Shown: positions 1 to 10,859, numbered from the stretch's first letter. The stretch: 64,000 nucleotides of DNA from Acheta domesticus (GCA_031308135.1 JAHLJT010000631.1:173931282-173995281), one strand, 5' to 3'. Numbers and translations: made by a program. Notes: a model not told the origin generated them from the sequence alone.

Positions 1-344
1 GGTCGGTTCGAATCTTTTCGAGATTTCAAAGACACTGAAGAACGTTCAGATGGAATGGAATGCATACGATAGTATGAATTAACTTGTCGTTGATTCATAG
101 CGCGTCGACTACTATACTTGTTACTTGGAGATGGGAAGCATTTCGTATTCTCTCATTTGTCAAAACACGAATTTTTTAGAATGTCCACATGTCAGAATTT
201 ACATCTTATAATGTTGACTCACTTCTGTATCAAAATGATGCTAGAGAGCATCTAACGATTATTGAAGAAATCTGTTTCTAGGTAATAAATGCGCAAAAAA
301 TAAATTAGACAATTCATTTGAATCTGTAGCAGTTTGTACCGTGC
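1..344. other. AT-rich DNA with no recognisable feature
   Basis: No open frame, RNA gene or repeat shared with the rest of the window is visible here. It ends where the first M1 repeat copy begins. Confidence 0.5.
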
Positions 345-1790
345 GATTTTAAATTTCTCGCTACCGTTTACGTACTACGGAAAAAGTTGTGCTGCGGGAA
401 AAAGCGGCAAATTTTCGGCAGAAAAACTTACTGCCGATCCCTGATAACAAATAAGTGGATAAATTCAATTGCTAGAAAAGCTTGTTAGAGGATTCTTTTT
501 TCATTTAGAAAAAAAATACTTTAAACAAGTGGTTTGGCAAGAATACATGTTTTGTGGGTCCTTGATAGCGAAAAATTGAGTGACGGCAAAACACCCGTCC
601 ATCCGTGAACATCGCTAAAGGCTAAACCGTTCAGCCAATTTTCTCCCAAACTGATATTCCTCACTTGATCTAGATGATATAGCGACCCCTTGAATGTGAT
701 ACCGATATTTTAATTTTTGGAGGTACTTTACTTTAAGCCCATGGGATATTTTCAAAATTTTCAAAACTGTGGCTGTTTTTGATTAAAATTTGTTATAATA
801 AAATAACGTGAAGGACGTTTAAGAGAGAATGGTGCAGGTCTGATGTTTGTTAAAAACCCTGATGTTTTGTAAACTGTAAAATTTCAAACATTTGTCGGCG
901 TCTACCTTTATCTAAAATATTACTGCTAGAGATTTTTTCTTTAATGAAATCTGTTACTTAAAGACAGATTTGAAATACGTTCAGGTGCACCATTTCGAAA
1001 ATTTGAGTACTTTTTGCGAAATTTTGCTTGAAATAGACGATATTTAATTTTTTAAACAATTTTTCTCAAAAACTGCACCAATGTTTTTTATTAGATTTTG
1101 ACCTCTGATAGTGTATAGAATGCTTAAGAGGATGGTGCAGATGTCAAGTTTGTTGACAATTCTGATTGTTTTAAAAACTGCAAAAACTCAAAATTTTTCC
1201 GGCGTCACCCTACCATATCATGAAGACTTTTTTCATAATGAAGTGTGCTCACCAAAACATTTTTAAATAATGTCATGTTCAATTTTTCGAAAATATGTGT
1301 ATTGGTACATAATTTTGTGTCCAGACAATTTTTATTTTCTTCAAATAATGTTTTCTTAGAAACGAAACCACATTTTTTATTAAATTTTGACGTCAGATTG
1401 CGTAAAAGACGCTTCAGAGAATGGTGCAAGTCTCGTGTTTGTGAAAATCACTGATTTTTTGAAAATTGCAAAAATTTAATCTTCTTTCTGCGTCTTCCTT
1501 AAACTACAATTATGAAGACACGATTTTTTCTTAATATACTCATCAAAAAGATCTTCAATTAAGACTATGCTCAATTTTTCGTAAATGTATTTTTGTGTAA
1601 CTTAGTGTCAAACATAGTCGTCCCCTTCGAATTCCTGGCGCTTCGTGAACGTAATTTGAGAAATGCATGAAGGCAGTCTGATGTCATGCAAGTTAGAATT
1701 TGTATATCATTTCATAATTTTTTGTTCGTTTCTTACATTTGAGCTTTTGTTATGCGTTTATAAATTAACCCTTCAGAAATAATTTAAAAC
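345..1790 (-). repeat. M1 modular repeat, copy a (reverse orientation, three core units)
   Basis: This copy reads backwards relative to the copy at 23.3 kb. It opens with the terminal block (GTACTACGGAAAAAGTT and then the GCGGCAAATTTTC stretch), followed by GGGTCCTTGATA and the CCGTCC remnant of the GGAC-rich block. The core holds three diverged tandem units marked by a recurring GGTGCAGRT-type motif near 825, 1131 and 1418, giving periods of about 306 and 287 bases. From about 1640 it runs into the module that also occurs at 7185 and 55995 (TTTCTTACATTYGA...TTTTGTTATG). No long reading frame is conserved between copies, so it is treated as noncoding. The short open frames inside it look accidental. 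Confidence 0.75.
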
Positions 1791-1943
1791 AATGTATTAA
1801 TGTCTTTTATTTCAAGCAATCCGTAAATCTGAACTGAAATTAGCCCAATTAGGTTTCTCTTAAAAATCCGATTTAAATACAACATGAAATTGAAAAATTG
1901 AAAATTGAAAAAATTGAAAAACTGAGTACCGTAAATTTGTACG

Positions 1944-1983
<40 letters not shown>

Positions 1984-2554
1984 CAAAGTACACACGTAAT
2001 ATGTACATATCAAAATTAAACAGGCCTTTAATTCTATGCTCTGATCACACAATAACAGAAATAACACTCATTATATTAAACTTTTTTACGTTCTATGAAC
2101 GCAGTCATTTGCAAATTGTGTTAATAATACATTTCTTTAAATTCAAAATTAATTGGGTCTATACGTCGGCTTCGTTATATATTTATTTTATCCTTGCTAT
2201 GGCTGCTGTTGAACTCAGGGTAGAAATCTTTTCCGTTCACTTTTCTGAAGATCGCCTCCCGTCATACACACATACACATACACACATTCAGTGGCGCTGG
2301 TCCAGGAAAAAACCTATTGCTGGGAAAGAGTAGGGATCGCTATCCCCCACTCTACGATAGATCGATTGATTCTTGCCAATTGCGAATATAACAAATCTGA
2401 CATTTTCTATTTCATATATGATCTCTGCAATCAACCAGATATACATTTGGGAAACTCAAACGTTGAACGGCCTAATGTTTCTTATTATCTAATCTATTAC
2501 TGGCTAGCGTGGCATACATCCGAGTGAGTGTTCAAGATGGTCACAAATACGAGA
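1791..2554. other. AT-rich spacer with a CA microsatellite
   Basis: No gene is recognised. A short open frame at 2291-2527 (78 codons) has no motif I can name, and its composition does not set it apart from noncoding DNA. Confidence 0.4.
1947..1978. repeat. (AC)16 microsatellite
   Basis: Sixteen uninterrupted AC dinucleotides. The apparent Cys/Val-rich open frames on the minus strand here are translations of this repeat. Confidence 0.97.
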
Positions 2555-2760
2555 AATGACCGGCCGAGGTAGCTCAGGGATAGCATTGTCGTTGTCTCTG
2601 CAGTGCCTGAGTTCGAGTTTAGGGTTCTTGGGTTTCGAATCTCGGGGCTCAAGTTTCCCGGGTCCTGGGGCTCGAGTCCCGACTAGTTTCTTCATCAGCA
2701 GCCATTTCCAGGTAAATCCCGGAGCAGTAAACTACTAAAATACGACCATGGACCCTCCGA
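2555..2760 (+). repeat. tRNA-headed SINE, copy 1 (5' part)
   Basis: The head has an RNA polymerase III A-box-like GGTAGCTCAGGGA followed about 60 bases later by a B-box-like GTTTCGAATCTC, the layout of tRNA-derived SINEs. The body (CCAGGTAAATCCCGGAGCAG, then a CCATGGACC motif) resembles the body of the copies at 11.9 and 32.6 kb. It lies directly next to the stop-codon end of the decayed LINE on the opposite strand. The head does not fold convincingly as a full tRNA, so a functional tRNA gene is unlikely. Confidence 0.6.
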
Positions 2761-2778
2761 AATATTTTCTTACTATTT

Positions 2779-3458
2779 TTATTCCTCGAGCTTTAGATCC
2801 GTTCTGTTGCGTCTCGTTACTTATCTATTCATCTCTTCGATCTTCCAATATTCATTTTCCCCCTTAGTATATATTTCAGAATCTGAGTTGGTGTTTGGAT
2901 GTTGTCCACTCTTTCTACGTGGTCTAAAAGTTTCTATATTCATCAATGTTTAAATTGTTTTACAAATTAGTTAGATTATTTGTATTTCTTCATGCCGATC
3001 TCTGCCTGGCCTTGTAATGGCGCAACATGCCCTTAAAAACTTTATTTCGGTCTCCATGTTCCCTTATATATTCCTTTTAATCGTTTTATTGTCTTCCTTG
3101 AGCATCTCTCAAGATTTTGTGCTATCATTAGTACAGGTATTATTAGAGTGGATTCCTCGAATAACTTTGTATTCATAGTCCAAAATTTTACAGTCACATA
3201 GCTCACAAGGGACAGCTAAGGTTTGTTAAAATTTCTTAAGCTGTCGTTTCTGACTTCGCTTTTCAATGTCCTCTTGATAGTTGTGCATATTCTAAAAAAA
3301 ATTATCAACATCAGTTTCTCATTAATATGACATGTCAATCCTAGGAACTTAAATGAACTCAATTGTTGTATGTTTGGATTACTATTATCTAATTTACATT
3401 TAATATCTAATTTATTAAACTTTGTTCCTCATAGTGAGTTCTTTAAGGCCATTAACTT
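2779..3458 (-). pseudogene. Decayed LINE reverse transcriptase, C-terminal part (RTE/BovB-like 'endonuclease-reverse transcriptase')
   Basis: Reading the minus strand across frameshifts gives the order typical of this widespread LINE family: an FKFLGLTCHINEK-like thumb motif (about 3310-3355), then ICTTIKRTLKSEVR (about 3240-3295), a VxRGI...KGxYKGTWRPK-like segment (about 3040-3180), LDHVERVDN (about 2905-2930), and a terminal GKMNIGRSK and NRTDLKLEE followed by a TAA. In intact relatives these correspond to FKYLG, ICGTIxRTL, WxxHVERM and GxRxIGRPxKRW. Several stops and shifts show that it is dead. The catalytic palm is missing, so the fragment is 5'-truncated. The clade assignment rests on remembered motif order and is less certain than the identification as a LINE reverse transcriptase. 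Confidence 0.65.
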
Positions 3459-3479
3459 TTTTGGGGGAGTTTTAGTAGT

Positions 3480-3990
3480 TTTCGCACAATATTGTGAACC
3501 CCGGCGCTCCCGCTCTGTTAGAACATTTTCTCGGCGCGGATAAAGTTGCAGTGACTTTCGCCCAGCTAAGCGCTCTTTGTGGTCTTCCCGCCAATTATGG
3601 GAGTTCCATGGTGCACCAGTGTGTTATGGGGGCGCGAACATAAATTTCGCGCGTCCCACTTAATTTTTTTAATTAATTAATTAAAAAATAATTAATCATT
3701 GTTTCCCCTGCGCCTCTACGCAAGGAGCACTGCCTCGTGCATCGGGAGGCGCGCGGCTGATGCCTGGCCACCGCCGCCGCCGCCACCACCGTCGCCGCAG
3801 CCCCTCTCCCCCCACTGCCCGCCGCCCGTCTGGCCCCCACGGCTCGCCCGGAGAGACCTCGGGGTGTGGTCGGGAGAGGCGGGGCTGGTGTGGCAGAGGG
3901 CAAAAAGGCGGCTGAGGAGGAGAATGTGCATGGAGTAGACAAGCTGGACTACGGAGAGCGGAGCCAGCCCGTGGACATTTGCCGTCAGCG
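3480..3990. other. GC-rich, CpG-containing island of unknown role
   Basis: In otherwise AT-rich DNA this half-kilobase is strongly GC-rich, with a CCG/CCA-rich run at 3770-3800 and C-rich tracts to about 3840, separated by an AT patch with ATTAATTAA repeats at 3662-3695. Open frames exist on both strands (for example 3673-3942 minus) but are low-complexity Ala/Gly/Pro/Arg translations. It could be a promoter or first-exon CpG island, or a GC-rich mobile fragment. Nothing decides between these. Confidence 0.35.
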
Positions 3991-5499
3991 AAGAGCATTT
4001 TGTGTGTGCATTTAGACCCCTACTAGACAGATGTGTAAAAGGAGGAACATTTTTACAAACAGTGTAGTCTTGTTTGTAAACTATAGACATGTGTTTAGAA
4101 TAATTATTCATTTGTGCCTCGTAGTCTTCAATACATTTTGCAATGTTTAAACTAATTTCACTTTCTTTACTGTATCAGTCATGCAGCCTCGCCTAGTTAG
4201 TGTGCTTTTCATTTAGTGTTATCGCAGCATTGCAAGAGTTTTGAGAAAAACTTGAAGTTTTTTCTATTCTCTATGAAACACGCTCAAAACAAAATTTCTG
4301 AGACAACCACACTTTTTAATTTTTAATATACAGTTGTCTTGTTCGTAAGGAGCAAAGCCTTATGAGTTAAAACGCTATTGTTTACAGTGTCAATATGCTT
4401 GTCACCACGCCCTCTACATAAGACGTCTATGAACTCCTTTCCAGAATTAAAATGAAACGCCCGCTCATGTTAATGAAAATTTAGTCTTAATGCTCTCTGC
4501 AGGTGATGGTTCCTAAATACCCAGCCTAGAGACGTCAGAAATAGGAAACCTTAGAAAAATAACACGTTCTAGACGCCCCCCATCTTGAGAAGCGGGGTGG
4601 TGAAGACCAAATGTCGAATAAAACAAAATATTTCATCTGCACATACATCGTGTTCACCAAGTCTTGAAAATTGTACTACCGTCTTATCACCTCGTGCCGA
4701 CAAAAATGGTTAGCTGCGCGGTTTGTTCCTTATTTTACTTAATAGGTTCTCCGCATTATTACTCCTGTTCAGGTGGCAATTCTGACAAAACAATAATGTT
4801 GGCATTTCGGTGCCCATCTGTGACTACAAAAGGCGTATCTGTGGATCCGGACTTAGAACTTTTGCTGCTGCACGCGAACGACCGACACGTCTCGTGTGGG
4901 CAGAGATTTATTTTCTAAGTTGATTTTAATTTCTTTATGACACTAATTGGGTTGGTTTTTTAATACTGATTGTCGTTACATTTTCGCTTCGCTGATTGTT
5001 TAAGAATCCCTTATTGCCTGGTACATCGCGTATGGGTGAAAACAATACGCCTTGATTTTGTTATTTCCAGTTTTTCTCTTTCTCTCATTCGGATGACTGA
5101 AGTGCATTGTCGAAAAAATCGTATTATTTATCCATAGGAGCATGATCACAGTCGCTTAAGCGCGTCTGTGAAACTTGATTCTTTTGTTTTCAATCCTTGA
5201 TTTGAGGGGATTTATTGATGTTGTTTGTAGTTGCTTTTCTCTCTCTTTCGCTGTCCAGCATACGAACAAGGAGCTTGTCCTAGACACATGAGATGAAATC
5301 ATGTATTTCGCCTCTTACACCACTCATCACCCTCACGTTAACGCCAGTGTTTAGCATTGGCTTTCTCGGCCAACGCGCCGACATGAAAAACAAGATTATA
5401 TAGAGCTCTTATCGAAAGGCACCGCTGAAGTGAGCCTTCGATAAAAACAACGGAAATTGTTCTTGTCACCCAAAGCTTGAAACATTATCTGTCTTCGCC
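3991..5499. other. Spacer with no recognised gene
   Basis: Mostly AT-rich. A frame of 84 codons at 4664-4918 has no recognisable motif. I see no repeat shared with other parts of the window. Confidence 0.4.
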
Positions 5500-6245
5500 A
5501 CAACACATCGATCCGGTCCAGCGGGTCCCGGTTCGGCTTCGTTCACGGGCGGGAATTGTTGGCACATTGGCATCAAAAAATGATTCAAATTTGGCGCCGT
5601 AGTGGGAAATTGGTTTTTAATAACAATCTTTGGCCTTAACTACCAGCTCAGAATTTGCATTTGAAACGTACCGTGTCGGACTTATAAACAATTCCCTCCA
5701 AAACCTGCGTGCTGGTTACGGAAAAATGAGCGGACAAACTTCTTTGCTATAGAGTGTCTTGGAATAGATTTGGTGGATGTACTTGTTAGTTCAGCATCTC
5801 TTCCCCAAGTGGCAGCTCCTACTGGACCTTCGCCGCGAAAGTCTATAGAACGGCATTCCTATTTTTAACCTATAACAGCATTGTCGCCAAATTCAAACGC
5901 CCAAACAGAAACTTCACATCAGTTGTTTTTCGCACAGGGAACAAGTTGCAATGAGCGTGCATTATCGTTCTATGAGAACAGATTAACCAACTCAAAGTTG
6001 GTTCTAGTGTCGCCTGCCAAAGAATAACCGCCTTTTAAGCGGGAAGCGATCAAAACTTGTTGGAGAATAATTAACAAAAAAGGAGGTTTTTCCGTGAGAA
6101 AACAGGTAAACATAAATAAGAATGATTTATTCAATGTATTGCTTATTCCTTAATACAATCTAATAAGAGGTGTACATTGTGTCTTTCCAGAGATCGAGCG
6201 AGCGTTTTCCAGAATGTTTGTTTTGCCATAACCCGATTCATAGCT
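5500..6245 (+). repeat. Dispersed repeat D, copy 1
   Basis: Two blocks here are reverse complements of blocks at 10.86-11.43 kb. Block 5555-5720 (GGCGCCGTAGTGGGAAATTG ... CGTGTCGGACTTATAA) matches 11295-11420. Block 6125-6240 (AATAAGAGGTGTACATTGTG, then CAGAGATCGAGCGAGCG and the ATAGCTCTCCC end) matches 10870-10990. The middle is more diverged. No coding frame is conserved, so this is probably a nonautonomous element of several hundred bases. Confidence 0.65.
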
Positions 6246-6284
6246 CTCCCAGCCACATTAATCTGAAGCTATGTTCGCTGCCTC

Positions 6285-7362
6285 AACAGTGTGCAATGTG
6301 CAATTTTAAAAAATTACAAAATCAAGATTTTCTCAAAAACGGCCCTACATGTTTTCTTTAAACTTTTGATACGGATAGTGCTAAATGTACTGTTATATGA
6401 TATAAACGCCATATTCCTCTATTCCTTTGTTTTTTCAAAAATTGCAAAAATGAAAATTGTTTTGACTTGTCTCCGACGTTGTTAATATACACATTAGCGG
6501 TGATTTGTTGACATTATATTAATGAGTACATGTGCTTTAAATAATGTCAAGTAAAGTTCGAAACTCAACCGTTTTCTGTGAAAACTAGCTCGAAATTCCG
6601 CATTTTCAGAAACACTCAAACTCCATTTGCTCATAAATGGCTCCAATTTATTTCTTTAAACTTTTGGAACGGATATTGCTAATTACACTTTTTAACATGA
6701 CGATATTTATTATGATATTTTTTTCCAAAATTACACAAATGTATTTTTTAAAACATCTCTTACAACTTTAATATGTGCATTACAAGCAATGTGTAAACAC
6801 TATTGTATTTGTGAGTGTAAGTGCTTCAAATGACTTCAAATGAAGTTTTTTGAAAACTCACAAATTTTCTGTGAAAAGAGCTTCAAATTTTGCATTTTTA
6901 GTAGCGCTTAAAAACGGCTAAAATTTTGTTAAAACCGGCTACAAATTTTAAGAGAAATTTGCCATTTAGGACGAGGCTTTTGTGTTCTTTATTTTAAAAT
7001 TAATATTTCCGTTCTACCATTAGGAAACCGAAAAATTGAGAAAATGTCAAAAAATGTACTTTGAGCGGTGATAGATAGCGGCTAATTTTCTCTATGAAAC
7101 ACATTTATCAAAATTACATTTTCAAATAAGGTCATGTTTAAGTTTTTGAAAATAGTAGTTTTTCTATAATTTCGTGACAAACATTATAGCGCGCTGCAAG
7201 TTTACTGTGCTTCAGACAGCAGGATGCGTTGTAAATTAGAATTTGCAATTTTGCGAAATATTTTGTTAGTTTCTTACATTCGACCTTTTGTTATACATTT
7301 TCACATTAATCTTTTAGATGATTTATTTTGCAGTATTTGAAATAAAAAATACTAGTTTTCAG
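6285..7362 (-). repeat. M1 modular repeat, copy b, left part (tandem core and start of end module)
   Basis: Tandem units of about 300 bases are marked by TCAAAAACGGC...TTTCTTTAAACTTTTG at about 6330 and TCATAAATGGC...TTTCTTTAAACTTTTGG at about 6632, with a shorter third trace at about 6905. The segment 6600-7060 is the reverse complement of 55640-55990. The end module starts near 7185 and is cut at 7372 by the Jockey-like insertion, resuming at 9226. Confidence 0.75.
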
Positions 7363-7372
7363 AGAATAGCGA
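7363..7372. repeat. Target-site duplication of the Jockey-like insertion (left)
   Basis: The sequence AGAATAGCGA recurs exactly at 9216-9225, directly after the poly(A) tail. The related uninterrupted repeat at 56.1 kb carries GAATAGCGACAATGCAGG only once. Confidence 0.85.
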
Positions 7373-9215
7373 TATAGAATAGTGTAGAACATGTATAGAT
7401 ATAGATATAGAATCTGTAAAGAAAAAACATCTATTCCAATCCTTAAACAACATTCCACTACAGCAATAAATGACTATGACAAAACTCAATTACTAGGTCT
7501 TCATTTCCAAAATACGTTTACTCCTAATTCAACTACTTATATTAACTTTTACAATCTTGTTAGCAATTTTCTCTCTCTTCCAAATTTTAATGTTCCCCAA
7601 AATATTGATTATATTTCCCCTTCTGAAATTCATTCAATTATTAAAACACTAAAAACTCGCAAATCTCCAGGATTGGATACTACCAATAATGAAACACTCA
7701 AGTCACTTGGTAAAAGATCAATTGCTGCTTTTACTTCTTTTCTAAATTCCGCATTGAGATTTAATTACTTTCCAACTACCTGGAAAACAGCAATCGTACT
7801 TCCCTTTTGTAAACCACAAAAAGATCCTAGAAACCCATCGATCTATCGACCTATTAGTTTACTTTCCTCTCTTTCCATGATATTTGAAACCCTTATACAT
7901 CACAGATTATTACACTTCACTACAATTAACAAAATTATTCCTCCCACTCAATTTGGCTTCACTCATCAGAATGCAACTACTCATCAACTTTTAAGACTAA
8001 CAAAACATATTGAAAACTCCTTTCACCTAAAACAGTATACTATTGTATTATTACTGGACATCGAAAAAGCATTCGACAAAATTTGGCGTCATGGTCTTAT
8101 TTATAAATTATTCCAAATTGGAATTCCTACTTATTTGTTCAAAATAATTCAAAATTTTCTTTCTAATCGCACTTTTCGTGTCAAAATTAATTCCTCTTTT
8201 TCTCAACTATTTTCAATTGACGCGGGCGTGCCCCAAGGGTCCTGTCTATCTCCTCTACTTTTTAACATCTATCTCTCTGATATTCCCAACTTTACTTACT
8301 CAGAATTAGCCCTTGTTGCTGATGATACTGCATTCTTCATTAGTCATAAAAATTTAACAACTGCCAAAAATAGACTACAATCCGACCTTCTGCTTTATAC
8401 AAATTGGATTTCTAAATGGCAGATTAAAATTAACATGAATAAATGTAAAGCTAAAATCTTCACACTCTGTAAACCAATCACCCCTGCAGAAATATTAATT
8501 CTTGATCAAGCTATACCCTGGATATCACCCAACACACCTATTAAATATCTTGGACTCCTCTTAGACACTAAACTTAAATGGAATGCCCGTATTAAAAGCA
8601 TTATACATAAAACTAACACTAAAATTTATAAATTACACTCCCTCATTAATTATAAATCACCTATAAACATTCACTCAGCAAAATTAATATATGCCACAAT
8701 TATTCGTCCTACCCTTACTTATGCTTGCCCCATCTGGTCCAATGCAGCCAAAACCCATATTAATAAATTACAAATTCTCCAAAATAAATTCATCAGGAAA
8801 ATATTTCACGCACCCTGGTATATTCCCAACTCTCAACTCCATAATGAACTGAAAATTGACACTATCAACTCCCTAATTCGTTCACAAAGCCTTAAATTTT
8901 TCAACTCCTTAGATGACTTACAACAGACCCGCACTTTCAATTTAGGTCAAACATATAATTTTCCTCGACGTATACTATCAAAATTTCCTAAAGATATATT
9001 TCATCCACCATAATTACTACATTTACTAAATATTATCCTTCTATTCAAAATCTTTTTACAAACTTCTTTTTTTTCATAGCATAACCTTTTCAAAAAATTA
9101 ATTGTTAATAATTCCTACTACAGATTCCAGTGAGTATCAAATCGCCAGTTATTTGTTGGTAATGTCCAAACCCCTGAAAGAGAAATATGTCGAACAGAAA
9201 TAAATTCAAAAAAAA
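7373..9215 (+). mobile_element. 5'-truncated Jockey-like non-LTR retrotransposon insertion
   Basis: The insert is 1.84 kb. It is bounded by a 10-bp direct repeat and ends in a run of nine A residues, the hallmark of target-primed reverse transcription. It begins with a TATAGA-rich stretch (7385-7410), contains one reverse transcriptase frame and has a 3' UTR of about 200 bases. ORF1 and the endonuclease domain are missing, so this is a 5'-truncated copy. The disrupted repeat continues on either side (to 7362 and from 9226) and has an uninterrupted relative at 55995-56620, which serves as an empty-site comparison. Confidence 0.88.
7391..9013 (+). CDS. Non-LTR retrotransposon reverse transcriptase (Jockey-like, N-terminally truncated)
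   Basis: A single 540-codon frame without stops encodes an RNA-directed DNA polymerase that would copy the element's RNA at a nicked chromosomal site. Visible in order: the finger motif KSPGLDTTNNE (about residues 92-102); YRPISLLSSLSMIFE (about 152-166); motif A LLLDIEKAFDKIW with Asp223; motif B GVPQGSCLSPLLFN starting at 279; motif C LVADD at 308-312; and the thumb motif IKYLGLLLDTKLKW. The C-terminal region (TYACPIWSNAA and LQNKFIRKI) is typical of Jockey-clade proteins. The usual Phe, Tyr or similar residue before ADD is Val here. The first ten or so residues come from the TATAGA-rich junction and are not part of the ancestral protein, so the Met at 7391 is fortuitous. Full-length ORF2 proteins in this clade are about 850-1000 residues and carry an N-terminal APE-type endonuclease, which is absent. 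The undamaged frame suggests a fairly recent insertion. Confidence 0.93.
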   Translation: MYRYRYRICKEKTSIPILKQHSTTAINDYDKTQLLGLHFQNTFTPNSTTYINFYNLVSNFLSLPNFNVPQNIDYISPSEIHSIIKTLKTRKSPGLDTTNNETLKSLGKRSIAAFTSFLNSALRFNYFPTTWKTAIVLPFCKPQKDPRNPSIYRPISLLSSLSMIFETLIHHRLLHFTTINKIIPPTQFGFTHQNATTHQLLRLTKHIENSFHLKQYTIVLLLDIEKAFDKIWRHGLIYKLFQIGIPTYLFKIIQNFLSNRTFRVKINSSFSQLFSIDAGVPQGSCLSPLLFNIYLSDIPNFTYSELALVADDTAFFISHKNLTTAKNRLQSDLLLYTNWISKWQIKINMNKCKAKIFTLCKPITPAEILILDQAIPWISPNTPIKYLGLLLDTKLKWNARIKSIIHKTNTKIYKLHSLINYKSPINIHSAKLIYATIIRPTLTYACPIWSNAAKTHINKLQILQNKFIRKIFHAPWYIPNSQLHNELKIDTINSLIRSQSLKFFNSLDDLQQTRTFNLGQTYNFPRRILSKFPKDIFHPP

Positions 9216-9225
9216 AGAATAGCGA
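9216..9225. repeat. Target-site duplication of the Jockey-like insertion (right)
   Basis: Exact copy of AGAATAGCGA at 7363-7372. The first A is shared with the end of the poly(A) run, so the true duplication is 9 or 10 bases. Confidence 0.85.
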
Positions 9226-9725
9226 CAATGCAGGTAATGCAACAATGGAATACCGTTTCGCGCTCGCGAATTTCTGTGAATTAGTGTCATTGTTGTGACT
9301 TGATATAGCTATATAAAAAGGAGTTGTAATTATCAATTTTATGTTAATATTTGCATGAAAATACTTAGTTTTTGCACCCAATACTGTACCATTTGTAGTG
9401 AGTTGAGTGTTTTTGCATGGTTTTAGAATGCTCTTCTCTAATCATGGACACATGAAACGTATTTCTATATTGTGCGGAGTAACAGACTTCTTTTTCCAAT
9501 ACAAGCTTACAAAAACTTTGTATTATATTTTTATGCAGTTGTAGAATTCACAGAATTCTGACAATACTGCGATGGAAACAGTAAGTTGTTCGCTTCTTGG
9601 TTGAATTGGACGTTTTCAAATAATAGCTAAGATGTTAGTAGCGCATAAAGGGCAATATTTCAATACAACGTAGCTGTTTCAAATAACGCGCGAAAGTATG
9701 TGCTGTTGAGCACCACTAGTTTCAT
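9226..9725 (-). repeat. M1 modular repeat, copy b, end module (right part)
   Basis: About 500 bases are closely similar to 56106-56620 in the same orientation. Shared markers are ACAATGCAGG, CGCTCGCGAAT, TTTGCATGAAAATA, TTCTTTTTCCAATACA, GTTGAATTGGACGTTTTC, AATAATAGCTAAGA and CACCACTAGTTTC. Similarity stops just after the last motif, which defines one boundary of the module. Confidence 0.8.
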
Positions 9726-10319
9726 CTAAATGTTTCTAGGAGTTGCATTTCATTACAATATTACCGGCTGCGAAAAGATAACAACAGAAGCTCTCATCTC
9801 ACCATTTACTGTTCGTTACTAGTAGTTCACTGGCTTTATTCCAAATGAAGTTAGCGCTTTTATTCCACACCGGACGGGGTGAATTTTCGAAGGTCGAGCA
9901 ACCTTAAGTGAGCCATATCATGCTTGTGAGATGTATACGAGAAACCTGGTGAGAGACCCAGCAAAATTAAATTCCTCCGAAAATATCTCATTCAAACGAG
10001 ATTTCACGTTCCACTGACAGTTCGGATATTGTTAACCGACGCCGTGTTCGGCGGAGGAAGCGAGTCACACTGAAGAGCTACAAGAGACGCACGCCCAAGC
10101 TGTGCGAGTGCCCCCAAGATCCTCGCAGGGGAATCGCCCGACTGCATCCCACAGTTTCTTCCCTTTTGCCCCTTCACTTTTCTTTACTTGTGAAGTCATA
10201 GCCCAACGGCATCTCATCTTTTTCATCCTGAGTTTCGGAAGGGGCAAATGTTTTTGTCAAGTTTACATTCATAAGTAGCGCAAAATAGATGTCCTCGCAC
10301 CACTCCCGAGACAACCTCG
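9726..10319. other. Spacer with no recognised gene
   Basis: A 60-codon frame on the minus strand (10065-10247) lies in a locally GC-richer patch but has no recognisable motif. Confidence 0.4.
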
Positions 10320-10810
10320 TGTATGAACTATGACCAACCTTTAGAATTGTGTTTTCAGCGTTTTGAAGCGCTGTGAAGTGAATTATATTCTGAAGAGCGT
10401 GTATTAGGTTTTCAGCCCTAGAAATAATATTTCATTTGAATAGCTTTATTTTGACTCATAGTAGTAGGGAATTTCAAGCGCTTGCAAGCGTTTTCAAGCT
10501 CTGTGATATGGATTATACACTAAACAGCGTGATATTAGGTTTTCAGACGTAGAAGTAATATTTAAATCGAAGATCGTTATTTTTATTTATATACAGAATT
10601 AACAAGAGTCGAGTAAGACAGATTGTATGCTTGTAGGATCTTGGTTATCACACAAATTTAATCCATTAAAGGATTTTGAAGCGTACTGCGTATGTGTCTA
10701 CCAAGGAAATGCGACAATACAGCATTTTTTAAACATTGGGAAAATTCACATCTTCAAAAAGTCTATAAACCTGTCACGACAAGAAGATGCTCGTGATAGG
10801 TTTTGTTAAG
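10320..10810 (+). repeat. Dispersed repeat C, copy 1
   Basis: This region matches the reverse complement of 19360-19690. Shared landmarks include GATCGTTATTTTT, TAATATTTAAATCGAAGATC, ATTAGGTTTTCAG and GGAAATGCGACAATACA. Within it a unit beginning GCGTTTT-AAGC-CTGTGA and ending ATTAGGTTTTCAG occurs twice in tandem (10359-10415 and 10489-10547), a period of about 130 bases. No coding frame is conserved between the copies. Confidence 0.65.
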
Positions 10811-10859
10811 GCAGCGATATAGCTCCTTTTTTCCAGATTTGGGTTATTTTTCAATTTTT

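Noticed and set aside
2562..2645. Possible functional tRNA gene
   Set aside because: A- and B-box-like motifs are present, but the anticodon arm and acceptor stem do not pair convincingly, and the body is shared with dispersed copies. A SINE head explains it better.
3673..4111. Overlapping Ala/Gly/Pro-rich frames of up to 131 codons on both strands
   Set aside because: Low-complexity translations of CCG-rich DNA. All phases are open because stop codons are rare in such composition.
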